64,000 nucleotides of DNA, from assembly GCF_017303375.1 (NCBI RefSeq), contig NZ_JAFKOH010000004.1, positions 62,001-126,000 of the forward strand, given 5' to 3'. Shown here one piece after another: positions 25,934 through 34,513 of the stretch; positions within the stretch are counted from its first letter, which is position 1; each line of letters opens with the position of its first letter. This DNA comes from Bacillus sp. NTK074B (GTDB lineage Bacteria; Bacillota; Bacilli; Bacillales; Bacillaceae_B). Both the position numbers and the translations under genes were made by a program. Below the pieces are notes generated by a model. It made no database searches. It saw only the letters and a program-made list of their open reading frames with translations, and was not told where the DNA came from.

Positions 25934-27325
25934 TTAGGATACTTTCTTATCTTTCACTTTTCCTGTGTCCTTCAAGTAATATTCATCGGACGTAAAGAAC
26001 TCATTTGTGAGCCTCTTCACTTCTTTGCTTAACAGCAGGACTGCAATGATATTCGGGATCAGGATGGCTGCAAGGGCTAAGTCAAGGAACTGCCAAATGA
26101 CCTTTGCCGCTCCAACGGATCCAAGGACGATCGCAACCGTGTAAACCACTTTGATTCCCTGTGCCGCCTTCAAGCCAAATAGGAATTCAGCCTGCTTGGC
26201 ACCATAAAAGACGATGACGATGATCGTTGAAAGGACGAAGAAGATTAATGAAACCGTAACGAGAATCCCTCCGAATTCACCGAAATATTTCGTGAAGGCT
26301 TCTGTTGTCAGAGCGGAAGGATCGTCCAGTGCATTTTCTGCAGTCCATACCCCCGAAGATAAAACGACAAACGCCGTGGCTGTACAGACGATAATCGTAT
26401 CGATTACAATGCCGATAATAGCCCATAGTCCCTGCCTGACAGGGTGATCCGTTTGAGCAGCTGCATGGGCGATCGGAGCCGTTCCGAGACCTGCCTCATT
26501 GGAATATAGGCCACGGGCAAACCCCCAGCGAATCGTCTCTGCGATGGCCACCCCTGCAAAACCTCCCATGGCAGACATGGGCTGAAAGGCGTGAGACAGG
26601 ATTAATCGGAAGAATTCAGGCACTGCACCTATATTCATAAACAAAATCACTAGAGCGCTCCCCACATAAATCAAAGCCATGAACGGTACGAAGACCTCTG
26701 TTACCTTACCTATACGCTTAATTCCTCCAAATACGATCAGCACGACAATGAGCGCCACAATCACACCCGTAATCCAACCATTCACATTAAACGTTTCTTC
26801 CACAGTAGAGGCAACGGCATTCCCCTGCACCATCACACTTGGAATCAGTTCAATCATGAGGGCAAAAGCGAACCAGACGCCTAGCCATCTCATGTTCAAT
26901 CCCTTTGTCATGTAGTACATGGGACCGCCCACGTACTCCCCATTTTCATTCTTCTCACGGTATCGTACCGCAAGGACACTTTCTGAAAACTTAAGGGCCA
27001 TCCCGATCAGGGCAATCACCCACATCCAGAAAACGGCTCCAGGGCCACCAAACATGATCGCAGCCGGGACACCGACGATGTTCGCCGCCCCGATTGTGGA
27101 CGACAGTGCCGACGTCAAGGCCTGCAGGGGAGTGACGGTTCCTTCTCCCTTCGGCTTTTTAAACACACTTCCTATCGTTTGCTTGAAAATGTACAGAGGG
27201 TATCTGAACTGTACGAATTTCAATAAAAATGTTAAGTACAAACCCGTTGCACCCAAGACAATGATTAACGGTGGACCCCATAACCATGCCGAGATTTTAC
27301 CTATGATGTCGAAAAACGTATCCAA
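25934..27325 (-). CDS. Sodium:alanine/glycine symporter (AgcS family)
   Basis: A 463-residue transporter with about 11 hydrophobic helices. Family landmarks are TPLQALTSALSSTIGAANIVG, VGGPMYYMTKGLN and RGLYSNEAGLGTAPIAHAAAQ, the sodium-substrate signature of AgcS/AlsT proteins that import alanine, glycine or glutamine. The start is TTG seven bases after AGGAGG. It is monocistronic with its own terminator; psuK lies downstream on the same strand beyond that terminator. Confidence 0.93.
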   Translation of the reverse strand: MDTFFDIIGKISAWLWGPPLIIVLGATGLYLTFLLKFVQFRYPLYIFKQTIGSVFKKPKGEGTVTPLQALTSALSSTIGAANIVGVPAAIMFGGPGAVFWMWVIALIGMALKFSESVLAVRYREKNENGEYVGGPMYYMTKGLNMRWLGVWFAFALMIELIPSVMVQGNAVASTVEETFNVNGWITGVIVALIVVLIVFGGIKRIGKVTEVFVPFMALIYVGSALVILFMNIGAVPEFFRLILSHAFQPMSAMGGFAGVAIAETIRWGFARGLYSNEAGLGTAPIAHAAAQTDHPVRQGLWAIIGIVIDTIIVCTATAFVVLSSGVWTAENALDDPSALTTEAFTKYFGEFGGILVTVSLIFFVLSTIIVIVFYGAKQAEFLFGLKAAQGIKVVYTVAIVLGSVGAAKVIWQFLDLALAAILIPNIIAVLLLSKEVKRLTNEFFTSDEYYLKDTGKVKDKKVS

Positions 27326-27597
27326 TAATGCTCCTCCTTTGCTAGAGGCATTGGCTAACGTTTGGATTGAAACAGGGGGGAAATGTCTATGTATGTATAA
27401 AGTCGAGAAACCCCAAGTCCAGAAAAATTAGCCACTGCTTCTAAATGCTTTTCCAGACTTTTCCCTAAAATAGGAACAGTGAAACATATAGGGATAAATT
27501 TCGAGACGAAGCTGGAGTATATGAATGATAATCGAACCTGTACGATTCTTCGACAATATCTCTCCATTTCCCCGGAAATACCTCCAAATACAAAAAA

Positions 27598-27624
27598 ATC
27601 TGCAGCCGACAAACGACTGCAGAT
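27598..27624 (-). terminator. Terminator of motAB
   Basis: Stem ATCTGCAG/CTGCAGAT (with CGAC inner part), then TTTTTTTG on the minus strand, eight bases after the motB stop. Confidence 0.85.
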
Positions 27625-27631
27625 CCTCTCC

Positions 27632-28423
27632 CTATTCGGTCACCCGTGGCAATATCAGCACTTCCACACGGCGATTTTGTCCTCGTCCCTCGGCTGTCCC
27701 GTTATCGGCGATGGGTTCGAACTCACCAAAGCCTTTCGCACTGAACCATTGGGGATCTAGATTAGGGTTATCCAAAATGATTTTCATGAAGTTGACCGCC
27801 CTCATAACGCTGAGCTCCCAGTTCGAGTCAAACTCCGCATTCCTGATGGGAACATTATCTGTATGTCCGCTGATGATGATGTTACGCGGCGGATTCATGA
27901 CGAGGAGTTGTGATAACTCACTTGCCACGCTCAGGTCACTTCCCTGGACTGTGGCAGAGCCTGAATCAAATAATACGTTATCCCGAATGGTCAGGAGCAG
28001 GCCTTCATCTGTCAACTTGGTGATGAATTGGGCCTCAAGATTATTCGTTTTAATATATTCATTGATTTTTCCCTGAATTTCCTTCAACTCTTCCTGATCC
28101 TTCAGGAATGCCTGCTTATCGAGCTCTTCTTTAGCTAATTCTTTCTCTTTCCCCTCTTCTTTCCCTGGTGATGCCGCTTGTTTCTCTGCCTGATCACTCG
28201 ATTGCTGGGGTGCCACAGGGCTTGGATACTCCATCATACCCGTGCCCCCGGTGAAGATTTCACTGAACACCTGGGAAAGCTCCTTGAACTTTTGGGCATC
28301 CACCGAGCTCGATGCGTAAAGGACAATAAACAGAGCCAGCAACAGGGTAAGTAAGTCGGCATATGGAATCAGCCACGATTCATCCATATGATCGTCGTCA
28401 TGTTTCTTTTTACGCCGCCTCAT
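27632..28423 (-). CDS. motB: Flagellar motor stator protein MotB
   Basis: Peptidoglycan-anchored stator subunit of the proton-type motor. A basic N-terminus (MRRRKKKH), a single membrane helix with the proton-carrying Asp in PYADLLTLLLALFIVLYA, a plug/linker rich in Glu/Lys, and an OmpA-like peptidoglycan-binding domain (IISGHTDNVPIRNAEFDSNW, AKGFGEFEPIADN). The frame opens two codons earlier, but that ATG abuts the AAGGGGG ribosome site; the second ATG (28423) is properly spaced. It overlaps motA by 14 bp. Confidence 0.94.
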   Translation of the reverse strand: MRRRKKKHDDDHMDESWLIPYADLLTLLLALFIVLYASSSVDAQKFKELSQVFSEIFTGGTGMMEYPSPVAPQQSSDQAEKQAASPGKEEGKEKELAKEELDKQAFLKDQEELKEIQGKINEYIKTNNLEAQFITKLTDEGLLLTIRDNVLFDSGSATVQGSDLSVASELSQLLVMNPPRNIIISGHTDNVPIRNAEFDSNWELSVMRAVNFMKIILDNPNLDPQWFSAKGFGEFEPIADNGTAEGRGQNRRVEVLILPRVTE

Positions 28424-29201
28424 CCTCATCCCCCTTTAGTAACATGATCCGTTCGCTTGCAGGTAAATAGGATGCCAGCTTCTGTTCAATGACACGGGGA
28501 GATTCTCCCTCGATGATGGACAGGATCCCCTCCACCATCATCATTTTCATCTGGACCTCCACTTTCGATTTCCTTTTTAACTTATTGGCAAAAGGGTGCC
28601 ACAGAACGTATCCCGTGAAAATCCCCAGGAGTGTCGCAACGAATGCCGCTGAAATTGCATGTCCAAGTTCTTCCGTATTGTCCATATGGCTGAGGGCCGC
28701 AATCAATCCAATGACCGCTCCCAAAACCCCAAGTGTAGGAGCATACGTTCCTGCCTGTGTAAAGATGAGTGCTCCAGCTGAGTGACGCTCTTCCATTGCG
28801 TCGATTTCTTCATGCAGGACATCCCTTATGTAGTCGGCACTTTGTCCATCCACCGCTAATGACAGTCCGTCCCTCAGGAACGGATCGTCCACTTCGTGTG
28901 TCTTCGCTTCGAGTGCCAGTAAACCTTCTTTCCTGGCGAGATCGGCTATTTGTGAGAAGAATTGGATCGTTTGTTTCGGGTCCTGCAATTTTTGTTCTTT
29001 AAACAGTATGCCGAAAAGCTTCGGTACTTTTTTAATCTCGTGTGTCGGGAAGGCAATGGTCACGGCGGCAACCGTACCCAGTACAATAATTAAAATGGCA
29101 GCAGGGTTCAATAAGGCAACAGGACTTACACCCTTGAATACCATCCCCACTCCAACTGCTATCAATCCTAAAATGACTCCTATTAAAGACGTCTTATCCA
29201 T
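28410..29201 (-). CDS. motA: Flagellar motor stator protein MotA
   Basis: A 263-residue stator subunit with four membrane helices. The cytoplasmic loop between helices 2 and 3 (EIKKVPKLFGILFKEQKL...EEIDAMEERH) interacts with FliG, and the channel helices contain QAGTYAPTLGVLGAVIGLIAALSH and ISAAFVATLLGIFTGYVLW. It closely matches B. subtilis MotA rather than the sodium-type MotP. First gene of motAB, with AAGGTGGAG before ATG and a SigD promoter upstream. Confidence 0.95.
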   Translation of the reverse strand: MDKTSLIGVILGLIAVGVGMVFKGVSPVALLNPAAILIIVLGTVAAVTIAFPTHEIKKVPKLFGILFKEQKLQDPKQTIQFFSQIADLARKEGLLALEAKTHEVDDPFLRDGLSLAVDGQSADYIRDVLHEEIDAMEERHSAGALIFTQAGTYAPTLGVLGAVIGLIAALSHMDNTEELGHAISAAFVATLLGIFTGYVLWHPFANKLKRKSKVEVQMKMMMVEGILSIIEGESPRVIEQKLASYLPASERIMLLKGDEDEAA

Positions 29202-29238
29202 CTGATCGCTCCACCTTACTCATCGTAGTCTATTACTA

Positions 29239-29265
29239 ATATCGGATGGAACCGCTGATTATTGA
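29239..29265 (-). promoter_or_regulatory. SigD promoter of motAB
   Basis: Minus strand: TCAA (29262-29265), 15-bp spacer, TCCGATAT (29239-29246). SigD consensus is TAAA-N15-GCCGATAT, so 3/4 and 7/8 positions match with ideal spacing, about 38 bp before the motA start. Confidence 0.75.
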
Positions 29266-29312
29266 GAGGAAGTTCGATTCGAAATTTTCTTTCAAATCAC
29301 TGTAAAGGCCTA

Positions 29313-29339
29313 TGTAAGCGCAAACGTTTTTGTCGATAT
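29313..29339 (+). promoter_or_regulatory. Possible SigD promoter / cre-like site of the chemoreceptor gene
   Basis: GTCGATAT (29332-29339) is a good SigD -10, with TGTA exactly 15 bp upstream (2/4). The same stretch contains TGTAAGCGCAAACG (29313-29326), which matches the cre consensus at 12 of 14 positions. Either or both may be functional. Confidence 0.4.
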
Positions 29340-29377
29340 ATGGACTATACGGGATTTTATTAAAAGGAGAGAAAGTC

Positions 29378-30859
29378 ATGACCCCCAAGCAATTGAAAGA
29401 AATAGATAGTAAACGAAAGAACCTTCTGCTCTTGATCACATACGGAATCAGCCTTGCAGCTGCCCTCTCGTATTCGATCCTCCATGAGTCGGGAACGATC
29501 ACTGTCACCATCTTTTCCCTGCAAATCGCTTTTCTTGCAGGATATTTCGTTGTGCTGCAGTTGGTCTTAAAGAAACCTCATTCATATGTTTACTTCAGCA
29601 TTCCGACAGTGTATGCCCTTATGGGAGTCTGGTTGTTTTTAGAAGGAGCCAATCCTACCGATTTAGTCACACTGCTCTTTTTAGCAGTCGTCAGCGCAAT
29701 TCATTTCAATCCGGTGATCTTTGGAATCGGTTATCTGTCCGGTCTGGTATTGATTATCATGAATGGGGTGCTTGCGCCTAAAGGCGATATCATCTATGCC
29801 GAGTTATATGTTCCTGCCCTTTTGGTTTACGTCTTGATCGGCGTGGTCCTTGGAGTCGTCATTCACTTAAATCGCTCTCAATTCAACCAGCTTCAAGAAT
29901 TTATTCACATGACTGAAAGGGAAGGCAGGAAAAAAGAAGATCAGCGAAACTTCTTACAAAAAGAATTAGCGACCATCTCATCGAGTATCAGCCAAATCAA
30001 CGAACAGGTCCAAACCCACCTCGTTTCCCACGATGAAATGAAAACGGCTGTGAATGAAATTTCTGCGGGAAGTGTCACTCAAAGCGATCAGATCAATAAC
30101 ATCGCTCTTGTGACCGAAACGACGATGAGTAAAATGGAAGAAGTAGCAAGGCTTTCGGAGGATCTGACCTCCCACTCCACTGATGCGAATGCCATTGCCG
30201 TTACAGGGAGCGAACGCGTCATGGATCTTCAGGAAAACATGATCGAGCTGAAAAATATCATCGAAGGTCTTCATCAAACATTTAAAGAGCTCACCAGTAA
30301 AATTGAAGAAACCAATACCTTTATCGGGAGCATTCAGGATATTACTGATCAAACCAATCTACTGGCTCTTAACGCATCCATCGAGGCAGCACGTGCAGGC
30401 GATGCAGGGCGCGGATTCAGTATCGTGGCCGATGAAATCCGGAAATTGGCTGAAATTACGCGTAACACAGCGACACGCATCAACGACAACCTGGCTTCCG
30501 TTAACGCCGTGAACTCCTCTGCCGTTGAAATTATGAATCTAAGCTCTGAAAAGCTCAATGAAAACGTAGGCGCAACAGGAGAAGTGACATCGTATTTCAC
30601 CACACTTCGGGAGAAGCTTGATGCCCTCTCAAACGAGTTTCAACACCTTACGTCCACCGCTTCAGAAGTAAGGGGGCAGACGGAAGAAGCAGAGCTGTCA
30701 ACGAAGGAACTGGCCGCCGTCATCCAACAGACATCTGCCGGCCTTGAAGAAATCAGTGCCACCATCGAAACCCTTCATGGTGACAACCGGACGATCGCTC
30801 AATATGTCCAAGATACTTCCACAAGTGCAGAGCGGATTCAGAACAGTGTCAACGCATAA
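29378..30859 (+). CDS. Methyl-accepting chemotaxis protein without outer sensor domain
   Basis: ATG 29378 follows AAAGGAGA; an upstream in-frame ATG has no ribosome site. The 493-residue receptor has about six hydrophobic helices in residues 15-180 with almost no extracellular loop, then the cytoplasmic signalling coiled coil with hairpin tip [24 protein letters not shown]. No HAMP domain is evident. It probably senses a membrane or intracellular cue, as energy-taxis receptors do. It diverges from motAB and carries a SigD-like -10. Confidence 0.9.
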   Translation: MTPKQLKEIDSKRKNLLLLITYGISLAAALSYSILHESGTITVTIFSLQIAFLAGYFVVLQLVLKKPHSYVYFSIPTVYALMGVWLFLEGANPTDLVTLLFLAVVSAIHFNPVIFGIGYLSGLVLIIMNGVLAPKGDIIYAELYVPALLVYVLIGVVLGVVIHLNRSQFNQLQEFIHMTEREGRKKEDQRNFLQKELATISSSISQINEQVQTHLVSHDEMKTAVNEISAGSVTQSDQINNIALVTETTMSKMEEVARLSEDLTSHSTDANAIAVTGSERVMDLQENMIELKNIIEGLHQTFKELTSKIEETNTFIGSIQDITDQTNLLALNASIEAARAGDAGRGFSIVADEIRKLAEITRNTATRINDNLASVNAVNSSAVEIMNLSSEKLNENVGATGEVTSYFTTLREKLDALSNEFQHLTSTASEVRGQTEEAELSTKELAAVIQQTSAGLEEISATIETLHGDNRTIAQYVQDTSTSAERIQNSVNA

Positions 30860-30894
30860 TCTATGGTAAACTAAAGGAAGCAGATTTAAAGGAT

Positions 30895-31089
30895 GTGGCA
30901 CTTTTGGATAAACGATTCACCATGATCATTCCCATCATGATCCTTGTAGCCGTTGCTTCTTATTGGATGCTAGGCAAATACTATTCCGAGATCGAGCTTG
31001 GCTCTAAGGTCATGCTCATCATCGGGGGCACGGTCCTCTCGGGTGTGATTTCCTTCTTCTTATTTAAAGAAGACAAGGAGCCGAAATAA
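30895..31089 (+). CDS. Small two-helix membrane protein, 61-64 aa
   Basis: Two hydrophobic helices (TMIIPIMILVAVASYWML and VMLIIGGTVLSGVISFFLF) with a charged tail DKEPK. The frame opens with GTG 30895, but TTG 30904, seven bases after AAAGGATG, is equally or more likely. Family unknown. It follows the chemoreceptor by 35 bp, with no terminator between, so it may be read from the same transcript. A bidirectional terminator follows. Confidence 0.68.
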   Translation: MALLDKRFTMIIPIMILVAVASYWMLGKYYSEIELGSKVMLIIGGTVLSGVISFFLFKEDKEPK

Positions 31090-31124
31090 GGAAAAGACCA
31101 CTTTGGATGAAAGTGGTCTTTTCC
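31090..31124. terminator. Bidirectional terminator
   Basis: Fifteen-base-pair stem GGAAAAGACCACTTT with its complement around a 5-nt loop, with T-rich flanks on both strands. Confidence 0.92.
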
Positions 31125-31126
31125 TT

Positions 31127-31504
31127 TTACTTGAGTAGTTTGGTTTCAAGCTTATGCTCATAATTCTTGAATAGCGAGCTATTTGTATTGACCCGCTTCT
31201 TTGAGAGCATGCTGTTGTATTTCAACATTTTCTCATTCAGGCTCTGCTGGAGTCCATGCTTCTCCCCTTCATCTTCACAGGCCCTGATCATGTCTTCGAT
31301 CCGCATCATTTCTTTTTTCACATTCATTTCGTCCATCGTGTACCCTGCGTTCTTCATCATCCGGTGGGCCATCTTCAATTCCTCGGGGACACCTAAATCA
31401 TCGTCCAGATTCAGTGGTTTGCCATATCCGGGCAAATGACTGAAATCTCCGTCCTCGTATGCTTTCTTGATCCGTTGCTCTGATACAATCATGGAAAAAT
31501 CCAA
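31127..31504 (-). CDS. DUF1992 (DnaJ-homologue subfamily C member 28-like) protein
   Basis: A 125-residue cytoplasmic protein with the DUF1992 signature IVSEQRIKKAYEDGDFSHLPGYGKPLNLDDD and a following helical, acidic region. The family name derives from human DNAJC28, but there is no J domain here and the molecular role is unknown. TTG 31504 lies five to six bases after GGAGGGG and is preferred over the ATG four codons later. Single-gene unit with a shared terminator. Confidence 0.86.
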   Translation of the reverse strand: MDFSMIVSEQRIKKAYEDGDFSHLPGYGKPLNLDDDLGVPEELKMAHRMMKNAGYTMDEMNVKKEMMRIEDMIRACEDEGEKHGLQQSLNEKMLKYNSMLSKKRVNTNSSLFKNYEHKLETKLLK

Positions 31505-31689
31505 CTATACCCCTCCATTCATTGGAATCAGTTGATTCTTGGCAGCAAGTAACTCGTTCCTCTTATTATATCCAATTTGCACGTTTTCTGAGTGCAGAAG
31601 ATGCGTCTATTTTCTGACAATTCCTTCTCACATATTTTTAGCCCTCCTGGAAAAACTACCTATATCACAAACGAAAAGGAGTGGCACAC

Positions 31690-31857
31690 ATGGCACGTGG
31701 TAAATCATTCGAATCAAAGAAAAAGGGGCATCCAGGGAATCTCCCTCAAAATAGCACGGCTCGAAAACATTCTGAAGATGCACCGGGAGATGAAGAGCTG
31801 ATTGTGACACAGGAAGCATTTAAAAATCGGGAAGATCAGGATGAACATCGGTATTAA
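31690..31857 (+). CDS. Small hydrophilic protein, 55 aa
   Basis: ATG preceded by AAAAGGAGTGG and followed by a strong terminator. The product begins MARGKSFESKKKGHPGNLPQ and ends in an acidic region (PGDEELIVTQEAFKNREDQD), charged and disordered overall. This composition is typical of small spore or stress proteins of Bacillus, but no family name can be given. The gene is on the plus strand between the DUF1992 gene and the hmp locus. Confidence 0.7.
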   Translation: MARGKSFESKKKGHPGNLPQNSTARKHSEDAPGDEELIVTQEAFKNREDQDEHRY

Positions 31858-31897
31858 AGAAGAAAAACGCTAGGATTCCTAGCGTTTTTCTTCTTCC
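31858..31897 (+). terminator. Terminator of the 55-aa gene
   Basis: Stem AAGAAGAAAAACGCTAGG with its complement and a 3-nt loop, ending in TTTTTCTTCTT; A-runs and T-runs suit both strands, so it may also close the hmp locus. Confidence 0.88.
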
Positions 31898-31960
31898 CCT
31901 GCTGAAATGACGAGGAATCTGGATGTGGTTAAGCTCCGCCATTCTTTTATCTTCAAAAGG

Positions 31961-33153
31961 TTAAACTGGGGTACTTTCCTTCTTCGATAGATCCATCGCC
32001 GGACCAAAGAATTCATATCGTACTTTTGATACTCCCATTTCCTTAAGCATTTCAATAACCGCCTTCATAAACGGTGCCGGACCGCATACATAGCACTCTG
32101 TGCCTGCATCAACGTGTTGCTTCAGAATGTCCTTGTTTACGTAGCCAGTAAAAGGGGACAGAGATTCATTATGTGGATTTTCATATACATAGCAGGCTTC
32201 CCCGCTTTCAAGTTCGTTCATGAATTTCCCGACCTCTTCTTTAAATGCGTGCACCCCTTCATTTCTGCTGGCATGAATAAACGCCGTTTTGCGGCCGGGC
32301 GCGTATCTCGCCACCCATTCAAGCATACTCATCATAGGTGTGATGCCTACACCCCCGCTAATAAAGGCTACAGGCGAACACCCTCTTCTAAATAGAAATC
32401 CCCTGCAGGTGCACTGACTTCAATCGTGCTTCCTTCGGTCACCTGGTCATGTAAGAAGGTAGATACTTTCCCGTTTGGATCATGTTCTGTTTCTTTTTTC
32501 ACCGAGATCCTGAAATGCTTCTCCATCGGTGCGCTTGAAAGACTGTACTGACGGATATGGGTGAACTCTTCACCAGGGATTCTCACCCGAACTGAAATAT
32601 ATTGTCCAGGCTTATAACCCGGTACATTCCCTCCTTCTATTGGTTGAAGATAGAAAGAAGTGACGCAATCGCTTTCCACTACTCTTTTTGCAACGAAGAA
32701 CGGTTTGAAATCTCTGTAACCAGCATTCTGGTACATGTTTTCTTCAACATTGATGAATACTCCTGCGATGACCCCATATGCTTCTCCCCATGCTTCAATG
32801 ATCTCATCTGTCGCTGCCTCTCCTAGAACTTCCCTGATCGCCTGAAGTAAATGCTCTCCCACAATCGGATAATGCTCCGGTTTGACACCCAAACTTCGAT
32901 GCTTGTGGGCAATCTGCTTTACAACGGGAAGAATGCCCTCAAGCTTATCAATATTTTGAGCCGCTGCATAAACCGTATTGGCTAAGGCCGTCTGCTGTCT
33001 TCCCTTTTTTTGATTGACATGATTAAAGATATTCAAAAGCTCCGGATGGCTGTTAAATAAATTTTTATAAAAGGTCGACGTAATTTCCGTTCCTTTGATT
33101 TCTAAGACAGGAGCCGTTGATTTCACGATTTCAATGGTTTTTTGAGATAGCAT
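31961..33153 (-). pseudogene. hmp: Flavohemoglobin (nitric oxide dioxygenase), interrupted by a frameshift
   Basis: Converts NO to nitrate with O2 and NAD(P)H. The first part (33153 to about 32375) holds the globin domain (distal/proximal region KQIAHKHRSLGVKPEHYPIVG) and FAD domain (HIRQYSLSSAP). The frame then meets TAG at GGTGTTCGCCTG-TAG. Reading one frame over restores SPVAFISGGVGITPMMSM and the NAD domain to 31961 (CYVCGPAPFMKAVIE). One base appears lost near 32374-32384. Start is ATG 33153 after AGGAGTG. Either a real inactivating mutation or a sequence error; an NsrR operator lies upstream. Confidence 0.88.
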
Positions 33154-33168
33154 ATTGGTCACTCCTAA

Positions 33169-33191
33169 AAGATATATTTTGAATACATCTT
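33169..33191. promoter_or_regulatory. NsrR operator
   Basis: AAGATATATTTTGAATACATCTT is a 23-bp imperfect palindrome matching the Bacillus NsrR box (AAGATGYATTTNAAATRCATCTT pattern). It lies 16 bp ahead of the hmp start codon and overlaps the likely -10 of hmp; nsrR is divergent. Confidence 0.85.
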
Positions 33192-33315
33192 TAAGTTACT
33201 CCTCTTCTTCACTTAAAGCAATATACAAAATACAGCTTTAACAAAACAGTCACATTTAGACACAAACTTACTTCCTTCTGTATAATGAGAGGAACGGAAC
33301 GGAAAGGTGAGATAC

Positions 33316-33774
33316 ATGAGACTAACTTTATACACTGACTACTCACTGAGAGTCCTGATTTTCCTGGCTACCAAACCGAAGCACGAACTCTCTAATATAA
33401 AAGAAATTGCTGATGCCTACAGCATCTCAAAGAATCACCTGATGAAAGTGACGTACGAACTGGGAAAAATGGGAATGATTGAAACGATCCGTGGCAGAAA
33501 CGGCGGTATCAAACTCGCACAATCCCCTGAAGAAATAAATATTGGTACACTCGTCCGGATCACAGAAGAGGATTTTCATCTTGTCGAATGCTTTGATGCC
33601 CAAACTAACTCCTGCATCATTACACCTGTATGCGGATTGAAGCATGTACTCGGCAAAGCCTTGAATGCCTACCTCTCCGTACTCGATGAATATAGCCTGG
33701 CCGATTTGATTCAGAACCCGATGGATTACCGGTTCCTCTTTCAGGAACAGAAGCGGGATGAAACGTCAACCTGA
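33316..33774 (+). CDS. nsrR: NO-sensing Rrf2-family repressor NsrR
   Basis: A 152-residue winged-helix repressor. The HTH is around residues 28-60 (IKEIADAYSISKNHLMKVTY) and the 4Fe-4S ligands are Cys92, Cys100 and Cys106 (VECF, SCIITPVCGL), identical in position to B. subtilis NsrR. NO nitrosylates the cluster and releases DNA. ATG 33316 follows AAAGGTG; a GTG three codons earlier is part of that site. It is divergent from hmp across a matching operator and has its own terminator. Confidence 0.95.
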   Translation: MRLTLYTDYSLRVLIFLATKPKHELSNIKEIADAYSISKNHLMKVTYELGKMGMIETIRGRNGGIKLAQSPEEINIGTLVRITEEDFHLVECFDAQTNSCIITPVCGLKHVLGKALNAYLSVLDEYSLADLIQNPMDYRFLFQEQKRDETST

Positions 33775-33776
33775 AG

Positions 33777-33810
33777 AAACTTCTCACCTGCAGAGGGTGG
33801 GAAGTTTTTT
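33777..33810 (+). terminator. Terminator of nsrR
   Basis: AACTTCTCACC/GGTGGGAAGTT stem with a small loop, then TTTTTTGG. Confidence 0.8.
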
Positions 33811-33843
33811 GGCATGTATAGGGGAACGCTTGATCAAGGAGTA

Positions 33844-33877
33844 CAGCTGCTGAATAAACGTAAATAATCAGCAGCTG
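33844..33877 (-). terminator. Hairpin after the oxidase-like gene
   Basis: Perfect 10-bp inverted repeat CAGCTGCTGA/TCAGCAGCTG with a 14-nt loop just after the stop of the minus-strand gene; no T-run, so it may be a processing or stabilising hairpin rather than a classical terminator. Confidence 0.5.
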
Positions 33878-33883
33878 AACGCT

Positions 33884-34276
33884 TCACTTTCTGCTCTCAC
33901 TATATGTAAACGTCATTAACATAAATAAGAAAAAGCTAAGTAATAATGTGCTTCCCCCGACAATGTAGAAAACCGTTGTAAAGCTTGACGGCAGGTTGAA
34001 TGGATTTAAATTATACATCCACATCCCCACGGTCAATCCAATCGACCCGATGATCGCGGACCAGACATGGGCAAATGCCAGTTTAGAAGATTTCGGCACC
34101 TGATAGGAACGGTAATAAGAAGAATACGCAAATAAACTCAACCAGCCCACAACTAAAATATGTGCGTGAATCGGCTTGAATGCATATGATCCTGCCCCTG
34201 CCATATGAGACCCGAGAAATGCTCCGATAAACCCATAGATGGCAGCCATTCGTAATAAAAGGACGTTCCACCGCAT
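33884..34276 (-). CDS. Small heme-copper-oxidase-subunit-I-like membrane protein
   Basis: ATG 34276 with AAAGGGGGAG is the likely start; the longer open frame lacks a ribosome site. The 130-residue product has four membrane helices and conserved His residues (GSHMAGAGSYAFKPIHAHILVVGWL) like those that bind heme in cytochrome oxidase or NO reductase subunit I. Related short proteins in Bacillus are labelled cytochrome-c oxidase, but it is far too short to be a whole catalytic subunit. Its position beside nsrR-hmp hints at a role in NO or respiratory chemistry; this is inference. Confidence 0.7.
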   Translation of the reverse strand: MRWNVLLLRMAAIYGFIGAFLGSHMAGAGSYAFKPIHAHILVVGWLSLFAYSSYYRSYQVPKSSKLAFAHVWSAIIGSIGLTVGMWMYNLNPFNLPSSFTTVFYIVGGSTLLLSFFLFMLMTFTYSESRK

Positions 34277-34436
34277 TTTTGTACTCCCCCTTTTTATAAA
34301 AAAATGTGCTCTCATCATTATAGTATAGTTGTCTGAAACGAGGCTATGATTCTTCGTCCAATGCCATAGAACGTTCATAAACTCTCCGGGATTCGCAAAT
34401 AATTCCCGGCATCTTTACACAGGATACAAAGATAGG

Positions 34437-34473
34437 TGTAAACACTTGCAAACGGTGCCGGCACTGATACAAT
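34437..34473 (+). promoter_or_regulatory. Promoter of the aminopeptidase gene
   Basis: TTGCAA (34446-34451), 16-bp spacer, TACAAT (34468-34473). TGTAAACACTTGCA (34437-34450), resembling a cre site except for the central CA, overlaps the -35. Confidence 0.5.
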
Positions 34474-34513
34474 AAGAATGTAATAGAACATTCTGAAAAA
34501 AGGAGAATACATA

